Below, in pieces: positions 47,068-54,510 of a stretch of DNA of 64,000 nucleotides. Position numbers and translations under genes: made by a program. How positions within the stretch are numbered: the stretch's first letter is position 1; every line of letters starts with the position of its first letter. The notes beneath the pieces are model-generated. The model was given only the letters and a program-made list of their open reading frames with translations. It had not been told where the DNA came from and did no database searches. Source of the DNA: Bryobacteraceae bacterium (lineage in GTDB: Bacteria; Acidobacteriota; Terriglobia; Bryobacterales; Bryobacteraceae); assembly GCA_025056455.1 (NCBI GenBank), contig JANWVY010000010.1:1-64000 (forward strand). Reading direction: 5' to 3'.

Positions 47068-48681
47068 ATGAACTCACGCCCGCGCATTCGCCTTCAGTAT
47101 GTTGCTTGGACCGCAGTCTTGGCCATCGCCACCGGCTTTCCAAGCAAAGCCGCGGATTCGGGCGGCGAAGACATCGGCAGCAGTCTCAAGCTCTTCACCA
47201 AGGTTCTCGATTTGGTGGAGTCGAACTTCGCCGAGAAGGTGAATCCGCAAAAGGCGCTCTATGAAGGTGCAATCCCAGGCATGCTGCGCACGCTCGATCC
47301 CCATTCGAGCTTCTTTGACCCCAAGGAACTCCAGCGGTTCCGAGAAAATCAACGCGGCCAGTATTTCGGCGTGGGAATGTTAGTGGGCTTCCGCAACGGC
47401 CACGTGACCGTGCAACACCCTTTTGAGAACTCCCCGGCAAAAAAAGCGGGCCTCCGCCCCGGCGATCAGATCTTCCGCGTAAACGGTAAGAACACAGAAA
47501 AGTCGACCGTCGAGGAAGTGGTTCAGTTGCTCAAAGGGCCGCGCGGAACGCCAGTCCAAGTCTCGGTAAAACGCGAAGGGCGCTTCGATTTGGTGACCTT
47601 TGACCTCTACCGCGATCAGGTCGAGCGTCCCAGTGTGCCCACCTATTTGTGGTTGAAACCCGGCGTTGGCTACGTCCGGATTGAAACCTTCAATCAGAAC
47701 ACGAGCCGGGAATTTGAAAATGCGCTCAAGACTCTGGGCGAAGACAAAATGGAGGGCCTCATTATCGACCTGCGCGATAACGGCGGGGGGATCCTGCAAG
47801 AGGCCGTCGCGGTAGTGGAGCGCTTCTTGGAGCGCGGACAGGCCATTGTCTCGCAACGCGGGCGCATTTCCACGGAGCATTCCTATACAGCCCGCCGGGG
47901 TAATGCCGGCCGGAAGTATCCTCTCGTGGTGATGGTGGATCGAGGATCGGCCTCCGCGTCCGAGATTCTCTCGGGCGCACTTCAGGACCACGACCGGGCC
48001 TGGATCTTCGGCGATAACACCTTTGGCAAGGGATTAGTTCAAGCGCCGTACGAGCTTTCCGGTGACTGTTCGTTGCTGCTCACAGTGGCGCGTTTTTACA
48101 CCCCCAGCGGGCGCTTGATTCAACGCGATTATTCCAAAGGAAGCTTTTTTGAGTATTACTACAAACAAAACACCGCCACCAGAAACCCACGCGACCAAAA
48201 AGCCACCGACAGCGGCCGTATTGTCTATGGCGGTGGAGGCATTGCGCCCGACGAAAAGTATGAGCCGCCGCCCCTAAACCGCTTGCAGATGACTCTGCTC
48301 GGCCGGGGCGCTTTCTTCTACTTCACGGCCGCTTACTTCGGGCCAAAGGAAGAGGCGAGACTACCGCGCAACTGGGAAGTGGATGAGATTACCCTGATGG
48401 AGTTTAAGAAATTCCTCGGCGACCGGAATATTCCTTATCTTGAATCCGAGTTCCAGCAAAACCTCGACTGGATTAAGCGCCAGCTCCGCATCGAGATGCT
48501 CACGACCGGTGTTGGCAAGGAGTATGCCGATGAGGTCGCCATGGCCACAGATCCTGAGGTGCTGAAAGCGGCGGAAAGCCTTCCCAAGGCCCGCGCCTTG
48601 CTCGAAAAGTCCCGTCGCATGGTTGCAGAACGCAAAGAATCTTCTCCAGAGAACGGGAAAATTTCCAACGGGCGCTTCTAG
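47068..48681 (+). CDS. C-terminal processing peptidase (CtpA/Prc, S41)
   Basis: About 537 residues from the ATG at 47068, which has GTGGAGGAG upstream. A signal peptide covers about residues 1-26. Residues about 30-95 are helical, followed by a PDZ domain (about 100-185, GVGMLVGFRN...PGDQIFRVNGK) and the S41 protease core with the Ser-Lys dyad S296 (GSASASE) and K321 (TFGKG), 25 residues apart as in CtpA. The C-terminal about 120 residues extend beyond the minimal enzyme and are charged, helical. It probably trims periplasmic or lipoprotein substrates. Divergent from metX. Confidence 0.9.
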   Translation: MNSRPRIRLQYVAWTAVLAIATGFPSKAADSGGEDIGSSLKLFTKVLDLVESNFAEKVNPQKALYEGAIPGMLRTLDPHSSFFDPKELQRFRENQRGQYFGVGMLVGFRNGHVTVQHPFENSPAKKAGLRPGDQIFRVNGKNTEKSTVEEVVQLLKGPRGTPVQVSVKREGRFDLVTFDLYRDQVERPSVPTYLWLKPGVGYVRIETFNQNTSREFENALKTLGEDKMEGLIIDLRDNGGGILQEAVAVVERFLERGQAIVSQRGRISTEHSYTARRGNAGRKYPLVVMVDRGSASASEILSGALQDHDRAWIFGDNTFGKGLVQAPYELSGDCSLLLTVARFYTPSGRLIQRDYSKGSFFEYYYKQNTATRNPRDQKATDSGRIVYGGGGIAPDEKYEPPPLNRLQMTLLGRGAFFYFTAAYFGPKEEARLPRNWEVDEITLMEFKKFLGDRNIPYLESEFQQNLDWIKRQLRIEMLTTGVGKEYADEVAMATDPEVLKAAESLPKARALLEKSRRMVAERKESSPENGKISNGRF

Positions 48682-48703
48682 ACGCAACGAGCCCGGGCCG
48701 GGT

Positions 48704-50860
48704 CTACGGAACAAGTTTGAGCAGCACTACGCCGCGGTCTTCGGCAACCGCTTTCAGTCCCCATTCCTTTTGCTGGCGGATTAGATCCGAGGACAGCCGC
48801 CCAAAACCATCATGGCCGCTTGCCGCCAAGATGTGCGTCACCTGTTGACGCTGCAAGAACGAAATCGCTGGCCGACGCAGGTTCAGGCCTGGACGCCGCC
48901 AAGGCGGGCCAACCGGCAAAGGCCGCCAGTCCTCTGCTCTCGCCTCTAAAGAGATGGCCAGCGAGGCGGCCGAGCGGTGCCCAATCACGCGGATTTCTGA
49001 AATCCGCTCTCGGGCCGGTAATTCCAGCTGGTAATACATGCCAGCTTTCACTGGCTCCCATGTCCACCAGGCGGTCACCAATGACCCGTCGATGGCCAGA
49101 GGGGACTCCCAGGGATTGGGCTTGGATTCGATTGACCAGAGAGAATCCGGCTTCAACGGCGTACCGCCAGCACCCAGCAGGCGAATCTCGTACAACCCGG
49201 TCGAAGTCTGCTGGCTAGATTGAAATCTCAGACGTACGGCGTCCACCTCGACTTCGTCAAACTGCGAGCTCCACTCGATCATCCACCCCTGATCTGGGAT
49301 TGCGCCCGTTTCCAGCACCTTCACGAGGATTTCCCCCCGCGCGGTTTGCCAGGCACTGATCAAATTTCGGGCTGTGATCGCCGCAGGGGCCCCGATTAAG
49401 TCCAGAACCTGATCTGCCTCGGTTGTGTGCGCGCGCACCATTTGGGCCACATTCCAGTCATCGCTGCGCCGTTTCAAATAGCTTTCGCGAGGTTCGAGAC
49501 CCAAGGCGACCCCCCAGGGTTGCTCGCCGATCAGCGCCCAGTTGTTGGGATGCGTGTAGCGCTCTAAGATTGGAGGCCAGCTCAGCAAGGCTTGGCCCAA
49601 CACCAGGGCAACCCGCAGTCTCTCGGGCATGACAAGCATCCAGGCTAGGGAGAAAAAGACCAAGGCTGGCATCAGAAAACGCGCCCCCACGTTCAAAAAC
49701 CACGGCGTCAGGGAAATGGCGCCAAGAGTGAACAGCAGGCGCACCGGACGATGGCGCAATCCCAACAGAAGGAGAGGCGAGAGTAGCCACAGTGGGCCCA
49801 CAACTCCTTGGAGTTGGTCTCCATACAGAGTGAGCTCCTGCCCGATGCTGCTCCATTCGATGCCGCCATAGTGCCGCAAGTAGGCCCCAAGAGCCTTTTC
49901 GGATTCCAGGTGAAAATAGGGATTCGGGAAGAGCTGGTTGAGTAAAGGAGCAAAAGGATTTCCTGTCAAAAGGTAAGCGCGGGCGATCCACGGCCCAGAA
50001 GCTGCGCCTGCGCCAAGAAGGAAGAAAAGCACCGGACGCCAGCCTCTGGCGCGCAGGAAAACCGCAACCAGCGCAGTAGCCACGGCAAGACCGCCCGTCA
50101 TTTTAATGGCGTAGCAAAAGCCTGCGCAGATGCCGGCCGCAAAGAGCAGGCGCGGTTGTTGCTGTTTCCACCACAGGCCAAGCAGGGCGGAAGTCGCAAG
50201 CATGACGTAGGCCAGAGCCGCGTCGTTAAAGGCGCAGGTGGCGCTCATGCCAACGACGGGAGTCAAAGCGTAGAACAATCCGGCGCTCCAACCCGCGCGG
50301 GGGTCACCGGCGAGCTCCGTACTCAGCCAGCCGAGCAGCCCGATCGTGGCCCCGAGAAACACCAGATGGAGGAGCTTGGCAGCAGAATCGCCACCCACGG
50401 CAAAGGCAAGTGCAAACAGCGTTTCGACTCCCTGCGGAAGCACGTTGTAAAAACTCACCGCGGCAGGGAATCGGCCGCTTCGCTGGGCCTCGACCGGAAT
50501 CATGAGATGGTAGTTCAGCGCATCGGTCTGGATTTCCGGAGCCAAAGCGTGAATCCCGTACAGCACCCCATAGGCCAACAGGGGAATCCAACACCAGCGA
50601 GGAGGAAGAGTCCAACCGCTGCGTGGCCGCTTGGCGATCCAAGCTGGCGCAAGACACAAGAGCCCGAGCGTGATTAATCCCGGCGGACGGGCCAGAGCTG
50701 CGGCAAGTAAGACAAAAATGAGAGTGCTCAACATCGCCGCTCCGGCCGCGAAAGTCACGGCAGCAGGAAGGGCCCAGCGTCCCAGCAACCAGCGACCGAG
50801 CGACCACGCCGCCGTTGCCGCCAGCATGACCCCAGCTAGGCTTCGCAACAACTCGAGCAA
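48704..50860 (-). CDS. GT-C-like polytopic membrane glycosyltransferase
   Basis: A 718-residue membrane protein with about 12-13 helices in the first 450 residues and a soluble C-terminal domain of about 250 residues. The first large loop contains APEIQTDALNYHLMIPVEA, where the Asp-Ala-x-x-Y-H pattern resembles the catalytic loop of GT-C (dolichyl-phosphate-mannose-type) transferases. The C-terminal part has a discoidin/beta-sandwich-like look (SPLAIDGSLVTAWWTWEP...RISEIRVIG), which may bind sugar. The acceptor is unknown. It follows the KdsC-type gene by 4 bases on the same strand, hinting at an envelope-glycan role. Confidence 0.7.
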   Translation of the reverse strand: MLELLRSLAGVMLAATAAWSLGRWLLGRWALPAAVTFAAGAAMLSTLIFVLLAAALARPPGLITLGLLCLAPAWIAKRPRSGWTLPPRWCWIPLLAYGVLYGIHALAPEIQTDALNYHLMIPVEAQRSGRFPAAVSFYNVLPQGVETLFALAFAVGGDSAAKLLHLVFLGATIGLLGWLSTELAGDPRAGWSAGLFYALTPVVGMSATCAFNDAALAYVMLATSALLGLWWKQQQPRLLFAAGICAGFCYAIKMTGGLAVATALVAVFLRARGWRPVLFFLLGAGAASGPWIARAYLLTGNPFAPLLNQLFPNPYFHLESEKALGAYLRHYGGIEWSSIGQELTLYGDQLQGVVGPLWLLSPLLLLGLRHRPVRLLFTLGAISLTPWFLNVGARFLMPALVFFSLAWMLVMPERLRVALVLGQALLSWPPILERYTHPNNWALIGEQPWGVALGLEPRESYLKRRSDDWNVAQMVRAHTTEADQVLDLIGAPAAITARNLISAWQTARGEILVKVLETGAIPDQGWMIEWSSQFDEVEVDAVRLRFQSSQQTSTGLYEIRLLGAGGTPLKPDSLWSIESKPNPWESPLAIDGSLVTAWWTWEPVKAGMYYQLELPARERISEIRVIGHRSAASLAISLEARAEDWRPLPVGPPWRRPGLNLRRPAISFLQRQQVTHILAASGHDGFGRLSSDLIRQQKEWGLKAVAEDRGVVLLKLVP

Positions 50861-50864
50861 AGGA

Positions 50865-51410
50865 TTAACTTTCGACTTCGTACTTCTTGAGCAGTTCCCC
50901 CCAGTGGCCCTTGGCCTTGAGGATCAATTCGGCGACCTCTCGTACCGCGCCGCTGCCCCCAGGACGGCTCGTCACCAGATGCGCGATTTTCTTGACTTCC
51001 GGCCGGGCGTTTGCCGTTGCGACCGTAAATCCCACCCGCCGCATCACGACCACATCCGTTAAATCATCGCCAATGTAGGCCACTTCGGCAGGATCGAGTT
51101 TGGCGTCCGCTAAGATTTCTTCGAGAATGGGAATCTTCTCAATGTGGCCTTGATAGATGTAGCTGAATTTGCACTGCTTGGCGCGCTCTTCCGCCGCTGG
51201 TGAGATCCGCCCGCTGATTAATCCGGTCTTGATCCCGTACCAGTGGAGCCACTGCAGGCTGATGCCGTCCTGAGCGTCGAAGCCTTTGGTCTCAATCATC
51301 TTTCCATCCGGCCCCGGCACATTGTAAAGCTTAGCGTCCGTCATCACGCCGTCAACATCCATCAGCAGCAGGCGCACGCGCGAAGCAAGTTCATGAACGT
51401 TCATCGCCAT
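50865..51410 (-). CDS. KdsC-type HAD phosphatase (Kdo-8-phosphate phosphatase)
   Basis: About 181 residues from the ATG at 51410 (a second ATG at 51404 is equally possible). HAD motif I is LLMDVDGVMTD (D18, D20), motif II the ISGR loop and motif IV VAYIGDDLTD; there is no cap domain, as in the tetrameric KdsC group that dephosphorylates Kdo-8-phosphate during lipopolysaccharide synthesis. Related capless enzymes act on NeuNAc-9-phosphate or similar sugars, so the substrate is probable, not certain. kdsA and kdsD are not in the window. Coupled closely to the GT-C-like gene. Confidence 0.82.
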   Translation of the reverse strand: MAMNVHELASRVRLLLMDVDGVMTDAKLYNVPGPDGKMIETKGFDAQDGISLQWLHWYGIKTGLISGRISPAAEERAKQCKFSYIYQGHIEKIPILEEILADAKLDPAEVAYIGDDLTDVVVMRRVGFTVATANARPEVKKIAHLVTSRPGGSGAVREVAELILKAKGHWGELLKKYEVES

Positions 51411-51598
51411 TATCGTAGCGAACCGGCCTGTGGAAACAAAAATGGCGCAAAATGTCTTTTTTCCTTCGCACGGGCCCAACGGCAAGCTGCTGCCGCTAGC
51501 AGCCCTGGCTCGCGATCTCCGGCTCGGAGGTCTCTCGCCTCCCTCACTTGTCATCCGCGTTGCGGTTTCACTCCAGCGATGGGAGACAATAAGAATTT

Positions 51599-52600
51599 AT
51601 GTCCATTCAAACAACCGTCGTGGGCAGTTATCCCACGCCTCACTGGCTACTTGGCGACACCAGCCGTGTGGCCCTACGTGACGCCATCATGGTGGTGCTG
51701 AAAACCCAAGAGCTGGCGGGCATCGATGTCGTCGCTGACGGCGAGCTTAACCGATTCGATCCCTCTCATCCAGAAACCAACGGAATGATCGACTACTTTG
51801 TGACGCGGATGGACGGGATTCGCTCGCGGTTCTCTGTCTCCGACATCGACGAGTTCCGCAAGGATGCGGGCATGGCCTATCGCACGGATCCCGCGGGCAT
51901 CGTCTACGGGCCGATTGGTGAGGGCGTGCTGAATCTGCCTCGCGATTATGAATTCACGAAAGGGCTCACCCGGAGCCGCTTGAAGTTCACCTGCACGGGC
52001 CCCCATATGTTGACCAAGGTGCTTACCGACCGCTACTACGGCAGCCGGGAGAAAGTGGCCATGGCCGTCGCTGGAGTGCTGCGCAGACAAATGGAACGCA
52101 TCGACGCCGAAATCGTGCAAATCGACGAGGCTAACATCAGCGGGCATCCCGAGGATCGAGACTGGGCGCTGCCTGCGATTAACCACGTTCTGGATGGAAT
52201 TCGAAACACCGCTGCGGTCCACATCTGTTTTGGCAACTACGGCGGGCAGACTATCCAAAAAGGGTTTTGGAAAGATCTAATGCCCTTCCTCAACGGGCTT
52301 CACGCCGACCACCTAGTACTGGAGTTCGCCCGGCGCGGCTACGGCGAGCTTGAGGCCTTCCGTGATCTCGATCCCAAAATTGGACTCGGACTCGGTGTCG
52401 TGGACATCAAAGATAATGCAATTGAAAGCCCCGACCTCATCGCCGAGCGTTTGGAGCTCGCGAGCAAAATTCTCGGACCCGACCGCATCCGCTATATCCA
52501 TCCGGATTGCGGTTTCTGGATGCTTCAACGCAGCGTGGCGGACGGCAAAATGCGTGCGCTCGTGGCGGGTCGAAATCTCTTCGAGGGAAGGAAGTCATAA
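51599..52600 (+). CDS. Core-MetE-type cobalamin-independent methionine synthase homologue
   Basis: A 333-residue barrel corresponding only to the C-terminal catalytic half of MetE (about 750 residues). It starts MSIQTTVVGSYPTP, the conserved GS-YP/FP phrase of MetE-C. All four zinc ligands appear intact: H208 and C210 (VHICFG), E242 (VLEFA) and C304 (HPDCGF), with the acidic QIDE (about 175-178) expected to bind homocysteine. Stand-alone core-MetE proteins transfer a methyl group to homocysteine, some possibly from a corrinoid protein rather than from methyl-tetrahydrofolate; which donor is used here is unknown. It sits near but not in the metXW operon, and may serve the same pathway. Confidence 0.75.
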   Translation: MSIQTTVVGSYPTPHWLLGDTSRVALRDAIMVVLKTQELAGIDVVADGELNRFDPSHPETNGMIDYFVTRMDGIRSRFSVSDIDEFRKDAGMAYRTDPAGIVYGPIGEGVLNLPRDYEFTKGLTRSRLKFTCTGPHMLTKVLTDRYYGSREKVAMAVAGVLRRQMERIDAEIVQIDEANISGHPEDRDWALPAINHVLDGIRNTAAVHICFGNYGGQTIQKGFWKDLMPFLNGLHADHLVLEFARRGYGELEAFRDLDPKIGLGLGVVDIKDNAIESPDLIAERLELASKILGPDRIRYIHPDCGFWMLQRSVADGKMRALVAGRNLFEGRKS

Positions 52601-52602
52601 GG

Positions 52603-53625
52603 ATGCGACGCCTAAATCTCGCGCTTCTCAAACTCGCATTCCTGGCCGCGCCGGCAAGCCTGGCTGAGGACGCCGGCAAACATCTGCGCAATCTCCGCCA
52701 GTTGACCTTCGGCGGGCAGAACGCGGAAGCTTACTGGTCCCCGGATGGCAAGCGGCTTGTGTTTCAATCCACGCGCGACAAACTTGGCTGCGATCAGATC
52801 TTCATCATGAACGCCGATGGCACCGACCAGCGCATGGTCTCCACGGGCAAAGGCCGGACCACTTGCGGCTACTTCCTGCCAGACAACAAACACATTGTCT
52901 ACGCCTCGACCCACGAAGCTGGAGAGGCTTGCCCGCCCCCTCCCGATCGCAGCAAAGGGTATGTTTGGGCGGTGTATCCCAGCTATGACATCTTTCTCGC
53001 CACAGATGACGGGAAGCTGCTGAAAAAGTTAACGGACTCCCCCGGCTATGACGCTGAAGCCACCATCAACTTCAAGACGAAGAAAATCATCTACACCTCC
53101 ATGGCGAGCGGAGATCTCGAGCTCTGGGAGATGGCCCTCGATGGATCCAAGAAGAAACAGCTGACACGAACAACCGGATACGATGGAGGGGCCTTCTACT
53201 CGCGCGACGGAAAGAAAATCGTTTGGCGGGCGAATCACCCGCAAGGCGATGCGCTGACGCGTTATCGCGAGCTACTCCAAGACCATCTGACCACGCCCAT
53301 GAAAATGGAGATTTTCCTCGCCGACGCCGGCGGGAAGAACATGAGGCAGTTGACCAACTTCGGATGCGCCAGCTTCGCCCCGTCGTTCACGCCCGACGGT
53401 AAGCGCATTATTTTCGCCTCGAACAAACATGAATGTGACGGGCGGAAATTCGAGCTCTATCTTATGAACATTGATGGTTCAGGCCTCGAGCAACTGACCC
53501 ATTTTGGTGGTTTTAGCTCGTTTCCCGAGTTTTCGCCCGATGGCAAAAAGCTCGTCTTCAGTTCCGACAAAGGTGCAAAATCCCGATACGAATTCAATAT
53601 CTTCGTTGCTGACTGGGTGGATTAA
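52603..53625 (+). CDS. Exported TolB-like beta-propeller protein
   Basis: About 340 residues from the ATG at 52603, which has GGAAGGAAG upstream and lies 2 bases after the MetE-like stop. A signal peptide ends near residue 21 (SLAED). WD40-like/TolB repeats recur: YWSPDGKRLVFQSTRD, IFIMNADGTDQRMVS, FTPDGKRIIFASNKHE, LMNIDGSGLEQLT, FSPDGKKLVFSSDKG. Several Cys pairs in loops suggest disulphides in the periplasm. These proteins are very common in Acidobacteriota and no function is assigned; a true TolB would be accompanied by tolQRA and pal, not seen here. Confidence 0.82.
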   Translation: MRRLNLALLKLAFLAAPASLAEDAGKHLRNLRQLTFGGQNAEAYWSPDGKRLVFQSTRDKLGCDQIFIMNADGTDQRMVSTGKGRTTCGYFLPDNKHIVYASTHEAGEACPPPPDRSKGYVWAVYPSYDIFLATDDGKLLKKLTDSPGYDAEATINFKTKKIIYTSMASGDLELWEMALDGSKKKQLTRTTGYDGGAFYSRDGKKIVWRANHPQGDALTRYRELLQDHLTTPMKMEIFLADAGGKNMRQLTNFGCASFAPSFTPDGKRIIFASNKHECDGRKFELYLMNIDGSGLEQLTHFGGFSSFPEFSPDGKKLVFSSDKGAKSRYEFNIFVADWVD

Positions 53626-53655
53626 GCGCAACCGGCCAAAACAGGTTTCACCCGA

Positions 53656-53764
53656 GCTCAGAATTCCCGTCGGTCTCCCCAGCTTGCGATTTGAGTCCGG
53701 CTCAGAATTTCGGTTGGTCTCCCCAGCTCCCGTTCTCGCCCCCGCTCAGAAACCTGGTCGTCAG
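53656..53764. repeat. Degenerate tandem repeat, 44-base period
   Basis: Units start at 53656, 53700 and 53744, each opening with GCTCAGAA. The first two share GCTCAGAATT-x-C-G-T-x-GGTCTCCCCAGCT over about 29 of 44 positions; the third keeps GCTCAGAA and part of the GGTC block. The period is not a multiple of three and the tract is intergenic. Confidence 0.6.
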
Positions 53765-53790
53765 CCTCCGCTTGGTCCTGCTCGGCTGGC

Positions 53791-54432
53791 CTAGAAAGGG
53801 GCCGGCGGAGAACTCGCTGTCTCAGAAAGTGGCCACCGAACGGGATCAGCCCTCTGGACTGCGGCGCCGCCCCTCGGGATTCCCGCATTCCGATGGTAGT
53901 TGCTCATCGCAACGCCGGAAACCAACCCAGCCATGACGAGATTTGTCACGGCGCCATATTTTGCGGCCGTTGGATGGTGGCGCGACAAGAAATACTGAGC
54001 TCCGATCACGCCGCACAGAATCGTGGTTTTGAGCGCGATTCCCTGAGCACCAAAGCGGCCGTTGGGTCCGCGCAAAAGCGGGTTGACTTCGGGCCGCCCC
54101 CAGGAAGAATGGACATCCATGACGCTTGCCGCAGCAAGCACGCTCACGCTCATCTTCCACAGCCGCTTGAAGCGTTGGCCTGGCATCCGGACCGACGTGG
54201 ATGGAAAAACGGGTTCGCCGCTGAACGGCGGTTGCGCCTGGAGGCCAGGAGCAACGAGGCCCAGAAAAGCCACAGTCAAGCAGCAAGCCCTTACGATGGA
54301 CGTGCCTGCCTGTCTCGTTGTGAGACACGCCCGGACCCCGGCGGGACGGATCGGGGAAGTTACTTCTTCTACCGTTTCGCCCCGGATTTCAAAATTTCTT
54401 TTGCGCTGGATTTCGAAACTTGCGTCTTGCAT
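53791..54432 (-). CDS. Small hypothetical protein with signal-like segment
   Basis: A 213-residue protein, not recognised. The ATG at 54432 is preceded by GAGGGGAG only 2 bases away. An N-terminal tail of about 45 residues leads to a hydrophobic segment (VRACCLTVAFLGLVAPGLQA, about 47-66), then LWKMSVSVLAAASVMDVHSS, IALKTTILCGVIGAQYFLS and AVTNLVMAGLVSGVAMSNYH, giving three likely membrane or hydrophobic helices. A similar architecture of ASVMDVHSSWG...EVNPLL occurs in small acidobacterial proteins of unknown role. It lies downstream of hrpB on the same strand. Coding status is probable, not certain; the extended N-terminus is odd. Confidence 0.5.
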   Translation of the reverse strand: MQDASFEIQRKRNFEIRGETVEEVTSPIRPAGVRACLTTRQAGTSIVRACCLTVAFLGLVAPGLQAQPPFSGEPVFPSTSVRMPGQRFKRLWKMSVSVLAAASVMDVHSSWGRPEVNPLLRGPNGRFGAQGIALKTTILCGVIGAQYFLSRHHPTAAKYGAVTNLVMAGLVSGVAMSNYHRNAGIPRGGAAVQRADPVRWPLSETASSPPAPF

Positions 54433-54436
54433 GGCT

Positions 54437-54459
54437 CCCCTCGATCATGAGGGGTTTTT
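54437..54459 (+). terminator. Hairpin with T-run; overlaps the ribosome site of the small hypothetical gene
   Basis: CCCCTC (54437-54442), a 6-base loop and GAGGGG (54449-54454) are followed on the plus strand by TTTTT (54455-54459), the shape of a terminator, though no plus-strand gene precedes it. On the minus strand the same stem pairs the GAGGGGAG ribosome site of the gene starting at 54432, so it could instead restrain its translation. Confidence 0.5.
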
Positions 54460-54510
54460 GAGCCTTTTCTGTCAGCCATTGCAGCCAGCTTCGTACCAAG
54501 TACCTAGCTG

